DNA of 17,908 nt, from assembly GCA_002762845.1 (NCBI GenBank), contig PCYB01000020.1, positions 1-17,908 of the forward strand, read 5' to 3'. This DNA is from Candidatus Woesearchaeota archaeon CG10_big_fil_rev_8_21_14_0_10_36_11. Its GTDB lineage: Archaea > Nanobdellota > Nanobdellia > Woesearchaeales > GW2011-AR9. The notes below the pieces were generated by a model. That model made no database searches and was not told where the DNA came from. It worked only from the letters and a program-made list of their open reading frames with translations. Position numbers and translations under genes: made by a program. This document shows, piece after piece, positions 1 to 7,895 of the stretch; positions within the stretch are counted from its first letter, which is position 1, and every line of letters starts with the position of its first letter.

Positions 1-19
1 TTAGCTACAAAGTAGCTAA
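1..19. repeat. Perfect palindrome, operator-like, copy 1
   Basis: TTAGCTAC, a 3-nt AAA spacer, then GTAGCTAA form a perfect 8-bp inverted repeat at the very left edge of the window. It could be an operator for the membrane-bound winged-helix gene that starts at 131, or a hairpin belonging to a gene outside the window. A related sequence recurs at 77-94. Confidence 0.5.
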
Positions 20-76
20 AGAAGTAAATAAACTTTTCTATACTCGAGAATAGTTGTGGAACTTCAGAAAGCTAAA

Positions 77-94
77 TAGTTACAAACTAACTGA
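77..94. repeat. Operator-like dyad, copy 2, next to TATA box
   Basis: TAGTT-ACA-AACTA (77-89) is a perfect 5-bp dyad. The 18-bp stretch matches 14 of 18 positions of the palindrome at 2-19, keeping the TACAAA core. It ends about 3 bp before the TATA box at 98-106, so it overlaps the position of the archaeal BRE. A protein bound here would be expected to affect TFB/TBP recruitment, which makes it a candidate operator for the gene at 131. Binding is inference. Confidence 0.45.
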
Positions 95-97
95 ATA

Positions 98-106
98 TTT
101 ATAAAT
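98..106 (+). promoter_or_regulatory. TATA box of the gene at 131
   Basis: TTTATAAAT is centred about 28-29 nt upstream of the ATG at 131. The predicted transcript therefore starts at or next to the start codon (leaderless), and no Shine-Dalgarno sequence is seen. Confidence 0.6.
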
Positions 107-130
107 AAAAATGTATTCTTTAATACTAAA

Positions 131-1120
131 ATGAACCGTTATCCCATAATTGTAATATGTATCTTCATTTTTGTGTGTGCGACGGCATATGCACAAGATG
201 ACGTTACATTTACATTCATATCTCCTGACAATCAAGACTTTTCAGGATACTTTGCAACAATTCAGTTAGGTGATGCTGTCCAAAAAGTAGTATTACATAA
301 TTCACAACATACTCTTCCTTTAATTGATGGTCCATATACTGTGGACATAACACTCGATTCGTTTGATACTCCAACACCGGACTATTATGGATCAAAAAGT
401 ATCGTTGTTCCTTCTGATGTTGAGGTCTCGTTTTTTATGTACCCCATAGGATATTTGCAAGGAACGGTTGTTGACATGGAAGGTAATCTCGTGCCAAGTG
501 CACGTATTCAATTTACATGCTATTCTTCCATAACAGTTGAATTTCCATACACGTCTGATGCTGCGGGGTTCTTTTCTGTTCCTCAGATTCCAATCGGTAG
601 ATGTACCGTTGTTGCATCTTCTCGTAACGTGGCCGGTCGGGAAGATATCGAAATTCGTCGTGGGGAAGATACATCGGTTGAGATTGTTCTTGGACAAAAC
701 ATTGATACTTCATTTTCCACATTTAAAGTTCTTTTATGGGGATTTATTGTTTTTGCTATCCTAATTGTATTTATTTCCTCATTGTTACGCCGTCAAACAC
801 AAAAGAAGAAAATCGTTTTACATCATGAAAGACAGTTGAAAGAGCGAAAACAGGAAGAATCGAGAGAAAAAGAAACCGTTTCAAAACAGATACGCGTACT
901 TCTTCAAACATTATCGGAGAAAGAACGTGTCGTTGTTACGTTTTTATTGGAACATGATAATATCCGGTCTCAAGCACAAATACGGCACGCAACACATATT
1001 CCTCGGACAAGCATAGCCCGTATATTACAAACTCTTGAACGGAAAAAGATAATCACTATCAAAAAAGATGGGAAAATGGTTTCCGTCAAGCTAACAAACC
1101 TATTTCTTGGTTCAAAATAG
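131..1120 (+). CDS. Membrane-anchored winged-helix transcriptional regulator with extracytoplasmic domain
   Basis: The 329-residue protein starts with a signal-peptide-like segment (residues 1-21, ending AYA). An extracytoplasmic region follows, including a carboxypeptidase-regulatory/CnaB-like beta domain around 107-187 (segment GYLQGTVVDMEGNLVPSARI). A single membrane helix lies at about 198-219, then a basic, charged, coiled-coil-like stretch (220-250), then a C-terminal winged helix-turn-helix of MarR/TrmB-like type (253-325, with LSEKERVVVTFLLE and IPRTSIARILQTLERKKII). The topology suggests a one-component sensor: outside domain, one membrane span, cytoplasmic DNA-binding domain. This plan is known among archaeal membrane wHTH proteins, but the ligand and targets are unknown. 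The paired dyads upstream make autoregulation plausible. The start is supported by the TATA spacing. An alternative role is a surface protein whose wHTH mediates protein contacts. Confidence 0.85.
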   Translation: MNRYPIIVICIFIFVCATAYAQDDVTFTFISPDNQDFSGYFATIQLGDAVQKVVLHNSQHTLPLIDGPYTVDITLDSFDTPTPDYYGSKSIVVPSDVEVSFFMYPIGYLQGTVVDMEGNLVPSARIQFTCYSSITVEFPYTSDAAGFFSVPQIPIGRCTVVASSRNVAGREDIEIRRGEDTSVEIVLGQNIDTSFSTFKVLLWGFIVFAILIVFISSLLRRQTQKKKIVLHHERQLKERKQEESREKETVSKQIRVLLQTLSEKERVVVTFLLEHDNIRSQAQIRHATHIPRTSIARILQTLERKKIITIKKDGKMVSVKLTNLFLGSK

Positions 1121-1129
1121 CGTTTGGGT

Positions 1130-1149
1130 AGAGATTATCCTCTCTTTTG
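1130..1149 (+). terminator. Hairpin plus T tract after the wHTH gene
   Basis: AGAGA, the loop TTATCC and TCTCT form a perfect 5-bp stem followed by TTTT, 10 nt after the stop codon at 1120. The short stem makes this a modest terminator candidate. A direct repeat GTTTGGGTA flanks it at 1122-1130 and 1152-1160. Confidence 0.35.
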
Positions 1150-1198
1150 GGGTTTGGGTATATTTGTGGTCTCGCTTGCAAAGAGGTTCCCACTCAAT

Positions 1199-1255
1199 GT
1201 ATATATATTTGTTTAACTTTTAGACATGTATGAGAAACATAAAATTACGTGAGGT
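1199..1255 (+). promoter_or_regulatory. TATA box and Shine-Dalgarno of the CARDB protein gene
   Basis: GTATATATATTT (1199-1210) predicts a transcript start near 1230. GTGAGGT (1249-1255) is a good match to the archaeal anti-SD and lies 7 nt before the ATG at 1263. An in-frame ATG also sits at 1230, about where a leaderless transcript would begin, so two starts compete. The SD favours 1263. Confidence 0.5.
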
Positions 1256-1262
1256 ACTCAAA

Positions 1263-3158
1263 ATGAATATTAAAAATATACTATTAGTTGCAATACTTGT
1301 ATTATTTGCAAGTTCGGTATTCGTTTCCGCTACAAACGATGTTGATTTAGTAGTAGACGATTTCTACATAACATCAGTAGCAGATGGGCACACATACAAC
1401 TTACAGGATACATTTACGGTGGGTGAAACGCTGAATGTCCACATTACCCTACGAAACTGGGGAACATCTGCCATTACAAACCAATTTCAGGTTGAGATTA
1501 TGGCGTGTCATCCTGATGGAACTGGATGTCACATCGCGTCAAATGTAGAAGTACACTCTTTTGGTGCAGAAAGAAAAGGATCGTACAAAGTACCATTTAC
1601 ATTTTCTGCTCATGATATTGTGAACGGGAAGTCTATGATAAAGATCGTTGTTGACGGCGATGGACAAGTTGCCGAAACGAGTGAGAATAATAACATAGAA
1701 ACTGAAGAGTTAAATGTACAAGAATCGTTTGCTTCCGTCCTTTTTGGTGTTTCGGTAAATGATTGGCCAGAACATAAAAACTCTGCGTTATCAAAGACTA
1801 TTAAAAATGCGTACGTTAACATGTACACAGTTGTTCTTGATGGAGATGCGTTTAAAGTAGTTGGTGTTGAAACTAAAAGCACGGGACCACAAGAATATCC
1901 TGTTGCACGATTTACAATTGAACCTCAACAATTAGTGTATTTTGAAGGGTTCAGGACACGAGAGGGAGCGGTGCAGGGAGCGGAACAGAAAAAATCTCTT
2001 TTATGGACGGCTCCACCGTACAAAAACTTTGGTAATAACAGAATCTGTCAGACTGATTATACGAACATTAATCAAATGTTGGGACAAAGTGAGTCCTATG
2101 CATGCGCAACAATGTTAAGTGTTCCCTACAAAGATGTTGGTGTTGTTTCGTTTACATATCCGGATCTTACGATAACATCATTAACACACGGTGATACATC
2201 ATTCAAAGCGCTAGTCTGTAATGTTGGTGAAGAAGCCATTGCCAATTTTAAAATTACGTTTGAAGCAAATGGAAAAGAAAACACGTTGACATACGTTCCA
2301 ACATTATCTACTGGAAGTTGTGTTGAAATTTCTTCATGGGGATATAGCCACTTTGGAATTCAAGACACGTACGAAACGGTAGACGCGAAAGCTGAAGTTG
2401 ATCCCTACAACGAATTTATTGAAAGTGATGAAACTAATAATGTTGCCGTTATTACACCTTCGTCAGTTTTAGAAAGAAATTGGGTTGAAATGGTTTTCGT
2501 TAACAGACGTATTGCGGGAATAAATCCACAAGGGTTTGAATACGACTTGGTTCCTATCAATTTTTACCCTACTGCACAAAACTGTGTTGTTGAATATAGT
2601 GAAAAGTTGTGTATTGAAAAAGCATACGTTACACTTGGTAATGATGGACGATACGACAAAGTAATTCTTTGGTTGCGTGTAAATAGTATCGGAACGAAAA
2701 CGTTTGAACTTAATGCGCGGGACAATACGTTTGTTGCACTTCATGAACTAGACAATGATCATTTTCGTGTTGAACTGAATCCGATGCTTATGAACCTACG
2801 TTTCTATCCAACGGAGGAAACTACCATTGATAGCGTTATTGACGAAAGTCAATTGCCGGGACCATCAATTGAACCACAACTTGTTAACGGCCAGAACGTG
2901 TGTACAATTGGATGCGCATACAAAGACAAATGTTTGCCTGCAGGAACACGTATCAAAGTTGGGGTTGTTGGCGAGTTTTGTAACTGGGATGACACCATGG
3001 CAAAACAACTTGACACTGGCGAATCATGTTCAAACAACTATGAATGTGGAACAAACAGTTGTGTCAGTGGTCAGTGTGTTGATCTTGCAAAACGGTTAGA
3101 TGAACAACAAAACTTACTTGAGAAAATACTTGAGTGGTTGCGAAAAATCTTTGGTTGA
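1263..3158 (+). CDS. Secreted CARDB-domain surface protein with Cys-rich C-terminus
   Basis: From the ATG at 1263 the product is 631 residues. It begins with a clear signal peptide (MNIKNILLVAILVLFASS, cleavage near VSA). Two CARDB-like Ig-fold domains follow: about 27-150, ending in the typical VAETSENNN hairpin, and about 300-400, ending FIESDETNN. These hallmarks are seen directly. The C-terminal part has a cysteine-rich segment (about 547-606) with the spacing CSNNYECGTNSCVSGQC, probably disulphide-bonded outside the cell. It ends in an amphipathic helix (LLEKILEWLRKIFG) with no membrane anchor. CARDB domains usually mediate adhesion or assembly on the cell surface; the partner is unknown. 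An in-frame ATG at 1230 would add 11 residues (642 aa). Cysteine pairs also occur in the middle region. Confidence 0.85.
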   Translation: MNIKNILLVAILVLFASSVFVSATNDVDLVVDDFYITSVADGHTYNLQDTFTVGETLNVHITLRNWGTSAITNQFQVEIMACHPDGTGCHIASNVEVHSFGAERKGSYKVPFTFSAHDIVNGKSMIKIVVDGDGQVAETSENNNIETEELNVQESFASVLFGVSVNDWPEHKNSALSKTIKNAYVNMYTVVLDGDAFKVVGVETKSTGPQEYPVARFTIEPQQLVYFEGFRTREGAVQGAEQKKSLLWTAPPYKNFGNNRICQTDYTNINQMLGQSESYACATMLSVPYKDVGVVSFTYPDLTITSLTHGDTSFKALVCNVGEEAIANFKITFEANGKENTLTYVPTLSTGSCVEISSWGYSHFGIQDTYETVDAKAEVDPYNEFIESDETNNVAVITPSSVLERNWVEMVFVNRRIAGINPQGFEYDLVPINFYPTAQNCVVEYSEKLCIEKAYVTLGNDGRYDKVILWLRVNSIGTKTFELNARDNTFVALHELDNDHFRVELNPMLMNLRFYPTEETTIDSVIDESQLPGPSIEPQLVNGQNVCTIGCAYKDKCLPAGTRIKVGVVGEFCNWDDTMAKQLDTGESCSNNYECGTNSCVSGQCVDLAKRLDEQQNLLEKILEWLRKIFG

Positions 3159-3180
3159 TTTTTTTAATTTTTTTTCTTTC
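3159..3180 (+). terminator. Poly-T terminator between convergent genes
   Basis: Two T runs (TTTTTT, then TTTTTTTT) start directly after the stop codon of the CARDB gene, as archaeal oligo-U terminators do. The remaining 36 bp before the convergent gene end at 3217 are A/T-rich and carry no other visible element. Confidence 0.55.
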
Positions 3181-3216
3181 TAATAAATACTAATTCTAAA
3201 GAATAAAATAATAATT

Positions 3217-3717
3217 TTATCGAATTCCTTGCAACTGCCGTTCAATGTCTCGTAACTGCCCTTCAAGCTGGGCAAGGTTGTCTTCTTCAGGTTCTTGTGG
3301 AGATGGCGGCGCACTTACTGAAGGCGGTGCACCTGTCGCAAATGGTGGCTGTTCGTCATGAGAGTCGTACGGTTCTTCTTCTTTCTTCTGCGGCGATACT
3401 GCTCTTAACTTTCCCTTTGGAAGATATTTTCGTAACTTATCATTGACAAGGATACTTAACTGTTTTACTTCAACTCGTAACTGTGTAAAAAGAGCAATTT
3501 TTTCTTCCTGAATTCTTCTGAACTTTTCATACCCCTGCATAAAAATAATCACTTCACGGAGGGATTCAAGAAGGTCTTTTCGCACAAGTTTCGGATCTGA
3601 TAGTTGTACCATGTATGCCGGTTCTATCTCTTTCTTTTCAACATTCTTGTGAGACGTATGTTGCTTTGCTACTCTTTTCCGCGTCGTCTTTTTCTTTTTT
3701 GCAACCATTTTGTTCAT
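3217..3717 (-). CDS. Coiled-coil protein of unknown function, third gene of a three-gene operon
   Basis: The 166-residue product is unassigned to a known function. It has a very basic N-terminal tail (residues 1-25, rich in K/R), then EPAYMVQL (32-39), a long helical region (about 40-100, ending NDKLRKYLPKGKL), a proline/glutamate-rich linker (about 110-145) and a final amphipathic helix (LEGQLRDIERQLQGIR). The strand-then-helical-hairpin plan repeats that of the two preceding gene products. ATG codons lie at 3717 and, in frame, at 3708; the first starts 4 nt after the stop of the upstream gene, so the genes are almost certainly co-transcribed. From memory, similar protein sets occur in uncultured DPANN archaea, which needs a search to confirm. 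The basic tail could bind nucleic acid. Confidence 0.75.
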   Translation of the reverse strand: MNKMVAKKKKTTRKRVAKQHTSHKNVEKKEIEPAYMVQLSDPKLVRKDLLESLREVIIFMQGYEKFRRIQEEKIALFTQLRVEVKQLSILVNDKLRKYLPKGKLRAVSPQKKEEEPYDSHDEQPPFATGAPPSVSAPPSPQEPEEDNLAQLEGQLRDIERQLQGIR

Positions 3718-3721
3718 TTTT

Positions 3722-3949
3722 TTAGAAATGTTCTGGTTCGTTAAGAGAATGGTCGATAAAATCTATCTTTTTTTCAACCTCTACTAACGTATTCTGCCAC
3801 ACTTCTAACTGATGATCTTCTTCATTTTTAAGATCATGTATTTTTGCAAGCGTTTCCTTCGCTTCTTCCATTTTTGCTCGAACCATCCGTAGAAGGCTTA
3901 AAACATCATCATATTCATCAATTTTTACAAATACAGGCATTCTGTCCAT
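3722..3949 (-). CDS. Small helical-hairpin protein of unknown function, second gene of the operon
   Basis: The 75-residue product consists of a short strand (MPVFVKIDEY, residues 4-13) and two long amphipathic helices (about 14-40 and 45-72), i.e. a coiled-coil hairpin with almost nothing else. It lies between two genes whose products carry the same module, with 2 nt and 4 nt gaps. A clear Shine-Dalgarno GGTGA (3956-3960) sits 6 nt before its ATG, inside the end of the upstream gene. No enzymatic motif is visible; a structural or adaptor subunit is the simplest guess. Confidence 0.75.
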   Translation of the reverse strand: MDRMPVFVKIDEYDDVLSLLRMVRAKMEEAKETLAKIHDLKNEEDHQLEVWQNTLVEVEKKIDFIDHSLNEPEHF

Positions 3950-3951
3950 TT

Positions 3952-4431
3952 TTATTCACCCTGGCCTTTAAATAATACTTTATCCGCAATGAGGATACGG
4001 TCATGTACATTTCGCATAATCTTTTTAAGTTTTTCAAAGTTATTCTCTTCATTAAACTCAGAATTTTCCAATCGTCTGTTTGCTTCCTGGAGGAAAGAAA
4101 AATCTGTTTTTAATGTATCTAAATCTCCAAGAATACGTTGATACACATTCATCTTAATGTATAATGGTTCACGTGTTAATGATCGTTCAAACCGCTGTTG
4201 TCGTATTGGTTGATGTAATTCTTCCGCTTGCTGAGAATCGTCAGCATCTTCTTCCTCTTGTGGAAGTACAATCTTTTTTTCAAATCCTGCAGCTCGTTTT
4301 AGTTCTTCTGGTCTAATGATTTTTGCTGATGGAAATGTCGTAGGAAAACGTAATACTTTTTCATCAAATGCTGGTCCACCAGGTATTGGCCCCTGTGGAA
4401 TACTTTTTTTCTTACCAAACAACCATCCCAT
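3952..4431 (-). CDS. Coiled-coil protein of unknown function, first gene of the operon
   Basis: From the ATG at 4431 the product is 159 residues and begins MGWLFGKKKS. A proline/glycine-rich, low-complexity N-terminal half (residues 10-85, with a run of acidic residues near 59-66) is followed by REPLYIKMNVYQRI (88-100) and a helical hairpin of about 55 residues ending DRILIADKVLFKGQGE. The last part shares layout and a P-[LV]-[YF]-[IV]-K motif with the next gene product. The reading frame extends to a TTG at 4449, but the ATG is preferred because a TATA-like TTTTTAAA lies 28 nt upstream of it (leaderless). The hydrophobic-plus-basic GWLFGKKK start might touch a membrane or partner. Function unknown. 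Confidence 0.75.
   Translation of the reverse strand: MGWLFGKKKSIPQGPIPGGPAFDEKVLRFPTTFPSAKIIRPEELKRAAGFEKKIVLPQEEEDADDSQQAEELHQPIRQQRFERSLTREPLYIKMNVYQRILGDLDTLKTDFSFLQEANRRLENSEFNEENNFEKLKKIMRNVHDRILIADKVLFKGQGE
3956..3960 (-). promoter_or_regulatory. Ribosome binding site of the 75-residue protein
   Basis: Read on the minus strand this is GGTGA with a 6-nt spacer to the ATG at 3949. It lies within the last codons of the upstream gene. It is the clearest SD in the window and belongs to an internal operon gene, while first genes appear leaderless. Confidence 0.6.
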
Positions 4432-4455
4432 TTTAATACTCTTACCCAAAGAATG

Positions 4456-4463
4456 TTTAAAAA
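4456..4463 (-). promoter_or_regulatory. TATA box of the coiled-coil operon
   Basis: On the minus strand TTTTTAAA is centred about 28 nt upstream of the ATG at 4431, fitting a leaderless transcript. It forms a divergent promoter pair with the TATA box at 4495-4503; the two boxes are only about 32 bp apart, so the two polymerases may compete. Confidence 0.5.
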
Positions 4464-4494
4464 CTTTGTTTAGTATTGTTGTGTAGTAAAAAGA

Positions 4495-4503
4495 ACATAT
4501 AAA
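4495..4503 (+). promoter_or_regulatory. TATA box of the lamin-tail-domain protein gene
   Basis: ACATATAAA is centred about 27-28 nt upstream of the ATG at 4528. No SD lies between, consistent with a leaderless message. Confidence 0.6.
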
Positions 4504-4527
4504 TGGTTCTCCATTTCTTTTACATTC

Positions 4528-6762
4528 ATGAAAACAACGTTTTATGTGTTTCTGTGTATTATTTTACTTTTATTTATGAATTTTTCTGGCGCGAGTGTTG
4601 TAATTAATGAAGTGATGTATGATGCTATAGACAATACTGAATGGATTGAACTTTATAATCCTGACAATGAAACTATTAATTTGGCGGGGGGGACATTGAC
4701 CGATAACAAAAACACTGACGAACTTGTCTGTTGCGGCTTTGCACAAAATTGTTCATTATTATTAAAAAATAATAGTTATGCAATAATCACCGATCAAGAC
4801 ACAACATTGTACGATAATTTTGAAATTGGAACAGAGACATTACAAATTTGCGTTGATGATAACTCTTTAGGAAATGGTTTAGGAAATGTCGAAGATATAA
4901 TAACAATCTCGAATGGAACTTTCGAAACAACATTTGAATATAATTACAATATGGGCGCTGATGGTAACAACAAGACTCTTGAAAGAAATAAACTGGGAGA
5001 ATGGAAAGAAAGTATAATTAATGGCGGAACACCCGGCATGAAGAATAGTGTTTATGATTTTAGTTATGATTATTCTGCTCTTACAATAACAGAAGTTATG
5101 GTCGATCCTTTTGGTGATGACGATGCCCGTAAACCTTTGGGCGAATGGGTAGAATTATACAATTCTGGAGATGAACCTGTTTATATTAAAGATTTAGTCC
5201 TTTACGATGAGGACGATGATAACGAATTATACCTTACCAAAACCAATACCAAGACTCTTGAATTGTGTAGTGGTTGTTACACTGTTGTGTACAGAGATAC
5301 TGATGGCGATTTTGATTTGAGCAAAATTGAGGACACAGTGAGGTTATATACTGGATATCCCATTTCAGAAAATGTTCTTCTAGACAAAATTAGTTTTACA
5401 AATGCAATGGAGGGAGCCAGTTTTAGCAAGTTTGATGGTGGTTGGTATACAACAGTTCCGACGCCCGGTGATAAAAATGTCTATACTGCAGGGTGTGATT
5501 GGCATATTGATATAGAAATGAATAATTCAATTTTTCATACGACAGATATGGATTTTACACTTATTGTTGGAAGAACTCTTGGCGAAAAACAAAACATTAC
5601 TGTGCGCGGTACAATAGAAGACATTTTTGGCGAGCCAGTAAAAGAGTATTCACCTTGGACCAATCAGGAAATTACAACACAGAACAAGAAAACATATTCT
5701 CCTAATCTGAAAGAGGGTGTGTACCAAATACATTTTTGGATTGATGGTATTATGTGTGATGATATTGATATAACGAATAATAATATAACCAAACTTGTTG
5801 CCATAAACCCACAATATAAAAAATCAGAATCATCTGTTGACATTGAAAAAATGTACCTGGGAAACGATAACAAAGCAGAATGGGGAGACCAATTTACAGC
5901 AAGTATCGTAGTATACAAAGGAAATGAAACGCGATATTCTGTTCAAGTGTGGGCAGAAATGAACGGAGAAAAAGTCAGCAAGACAACAAAGTTGAGTATA
6001 CATGACCAGTACAAACAATATCCTTTAACCATTCCCATTCAACTTGAACCAAATTGTAATAATAATGTTGACGACGGAAATGCTCTTTTAGTAGTAGACG
6101 CGTTTGGGTTACGTACCGAGAAAGAGTTTATCGTGCAAGGTGTCGATGACGAAGTTTGTAAAGATTATTTAGATTACGTACAAGAACAAGATATTGAAAT
6201 TGAAAAAAAGAAAGAAGGATATAGAGTTATAGAAAAACCAGGATCTGTGTTCCCTGGTGAAATATTTCCAATACAAGTTCAATTGTTGAACGGGAATGAC
6301 ATTCAACCATATACTATTTGGAGTTATGTGTATCGAGGAAGTAAATGTTATTCTTGCGACGGCTCTGAGAGGGACGAGAATACACAACGTGTTATATTAA
6401 ATCCGGATGAAGTACGAATAGTTGATTTCATTCTTAAGATTGATGATGACATACAAGAGGGCGACTATAATCTAAAAGTGAAGATTCAGAAAGGTACTCA
6501 AAAAACAGTAAGAGAAATTACAGAAACGATAACTGTTGTTCCTGAGAAACAGACTCTGTCAAAATCATTACCATTTTTTTCTGAGTTTGGTGAAAGTAAT
6601 GAATCAACAGTCTTCTCTTCAAAAACTCATGTGTTTGGTACTCCTTTAACAGGTGGCGTTGTTGTGTATGAATCAAGCAGTGTCAAAGCAAAGAAATTGA
6701 TTCCAATACTTCTTTTTGTAACGTTTGGTTTAGTCTGTTTAGTGTTAATTTGGAAGAAATGA
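4528..6762 (+). CDS. Cell-surface protein with two lamin-tail-like domains and C-terminal membrane anchor
   Basis: The 744-residue protein has an N-terminal signal peptide (about 1-22). Two lamin-tail (LTD)-type Ig folds follow, recognisable by VVINEVMYDAIDNTEWIELY (24-43) and LTITEVMVDPFGDDDA with EWVELYNSG (185-215). A long beta-rich region with acidic patches comes next, then one C-terminal membrane helix (about 724-741) ending in KK. It is therefore anchored in the cytoplasmic membrane with nearly all of its mass outside. Many N-x-S/T sequons (for example NET, NCS, NNS, NKT) would permit N-glycosylation. LTD domains in prokaryotic secreted proteins often accompany adhesins or nucleases, but no nuclease motif is visible here. 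The gene ends 4 bp before the convergent ATPase pseudogene. The exact role is unknown; S-layer or attachment function is inference. Confidence 0.85.
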   Translation: MKTTFYVFLCIILLLFMNFSGASVVINEVMYDAIDNTEWIELYNPDNETINLAGGTLTDNKNTDELVCCGFAQNCSLLLKNNSYAIITDQDTTLYDNFEIGTETLQICVDDNSLGNGLGNVEDIITISNGTFETTFEYNYNMGADGNNKTLERNKLGEWKESIINGGTPGMKNSVYDFSYDYSALTITEVMVDPFGDDDARKPLGEWVELYNSGDEPVYIKDLVLYDEDDDNELYLTKTNTKTLELCSGCYTVVYRDTDGDFDLSKIEDTVRLYTGYPISENVLLDKISFTNAMEGASFSKFDGGWYTTVPTPGDKNVYTAGCDWHIDIEMNNSIFHTTDMDFTLIVGRTLGEKQNITVRGTIEDIFGEPVKEYSPWTNQEITTQNKKTYSPNLKEGVYQIHFWIDGIMCDDIDITNNNITKLVAINPQYKKSESSVDIEKMYLGNDNKAEWGDQFTASIVVYKGNETRYSVQVWAEMNGEKVSKTTKLSIHDQYKQYPLTIPIQLEPNCNNNVDDGNALLVVDAFGLRTEKEFIVQGVDDEVCKDYLDYVQEQDIEIEKKKEGYRVIEKPGSVFPGEIFPIQVQLLNGNDIQPYTIWSYVYRGSKCYSCDGSERDENTQRVILNPDEVRIVDFILKIDDDIQEGDYNLKVKIQKGTQKTVREITETITVVPEKQTLSKSLPFFSEFGESNESTVFSSKTHVFGTPLTGGVVVYESSSVKAKKLIPILLFVTFGLVCLVLIWKK

Positions 6763-6766
6763 AAAT

Positions 6767-7811
6767 CTAACGTTGTTTTGGAATTGTTCTTGCCAATATT
6801 TCTCGATAAAGTTCATTCCTAATTTCACATACTCCATCAAAGTATGTCCTTTTTATTCCATCAAAATCTTGTTTTTCAGGTTTAATAAATCCTAAAGAAT
6901 ATAATCTCATTGTCGGAGAGTCGTATACGTAAAAATGTATCCGTTCACCTCGCATCACACCCTTTAATAGTTCTTTGTCACCGGCTTCAAGTTTTCTGTG
7001 CCAATAATTGATCAATGTTTTTAGATTAACATCATTACCTGCAATAATCTTATTTTTACCTTGCTCTACCATATTTACTGTTATTTCTCTCGCACTTTCT
7101 TGTTTTGCAAAGGCAGTTAATTCCTGTCCCATTGTTTGTGTGAGATAAGGATGACCACTAAGAACGTTATATATCACATCTCCAACTTCCCGCGTCGGGA
7201 CTTTTACTTGATTTTTTTGTAACCCTACACAAAGTAAAGTGTACGCTTCTTCTGGAGAAAAGTCTTTCAAGAACACTTCGCCAGCAATGTTAAATGGTGA
7301 AGAACGAGGGTCCATATAATCTGATGGGTCTGTCCTATCGGCAAGTACTATTTTGTTTCCCCATCTTCCAACGCTTCCTGCATCAACAGCTGCCCGAATC
7401 CTATGAAAGAAATTAGGATACTTATGACCTACTGCCGAAAATTCATCAAAATAAATCTTAACATCTTGTAAGATATCAAACAAATTTCTTGGATTTACTA
7501 TCAATTCTTTAGGTTTCTCCATTTCTAATGCGGCACACACTGCAGTACATAATTCAATATAAAAACCACTTTCATCATCAGTCTTACTTTCAGCGAAGGG
7601 TCCTAATGAAACATATCCAACACTCTTTCTAACCTCCCTTTCGTTTATCTCGTAATAACTTAAGATGTGTTGTTTTTCCTGTTTGTCGTGGCGCAACAAG
7701 AAGAGCTACTCCTACTCCCGAATCTAACACTTTCTCTATATCCCCAATCTGTTCTCTTTCAATGACCATCTCTCGATCAGTCCATGTAGAACCTTGTGTC
7801 CAAAATGCCAT
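6767..7811 (-). pseudogene. AAA-like P-loop ATPase (AAA_35 type), interrupted by a one-base frameshift
   Basis: Two overlapping minus-strand frames encode one protein. The piece 7629-7811 (60 aa) starts at an ATG with a TATA box 27 nt upstream and carries the Walker A motif APRQTGKTT (residues 40-48). It then runs into TAG at 7629-7631. The piece 6767-7699 holds the rest, beginning in effect at VGYVSLGPF, with Walker B-like VKIYFDEFS and a helical/winged C-terminal half (LLKGVMRGE onward). Removing one base from the GGG at 7636-7638 restores a continuous 347-residue reading through LLRDKRKEVRKSVGYVSLG. The family (P-loop proteins with a DEx-type Walker B and C-terminal wHTH) is linked to regulatory STAND-like ATPases. 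As drawn, the gene would give a truncated ATP-binding fragment. It could be a true pseudogene, a +1 recoding site or an assembly error. Confidence 0.75.
7636..7638 (-). other. Frameshift site in the AAA ATPase gene
   Basis: The context on the minus strand is AAACGAAAGGGAGGTTAG. With GGG reduced to GG, the upstream frame joins the downstream frame without loss of residues. The last in-frame codon before the stop is GGT. There is no obvious stimulatory structure. Confidence 0.65.
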
Positions 7812-7835
7812 TTTTTATGCTATTGCCCATTACCA

Positions 7836-7841
7836 TTTATA
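7836..7841 (-). promoter_or_regulatory. TATA box of the AAA ATPase gene
   Basis: TATAAA on the minus strand is centred about 27 nt upstream of the ATG at 7811. Its intactness suggests the broken gene was recently active. Confidence 0.55.
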
Positions 7842-7895
7842 CACGTTTTGTTCATTCTTCCTAAAGAGTAACAACAACATTATTGTTCCAAAACA

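Noticed and set aside
4432..4449. TTG start extension of the first coiled-coil gene
   Set aside because: The ATG at 4431 has a TATA box at the spacing used by other genes, and MGWLFGKKK is a natural N-terminus.
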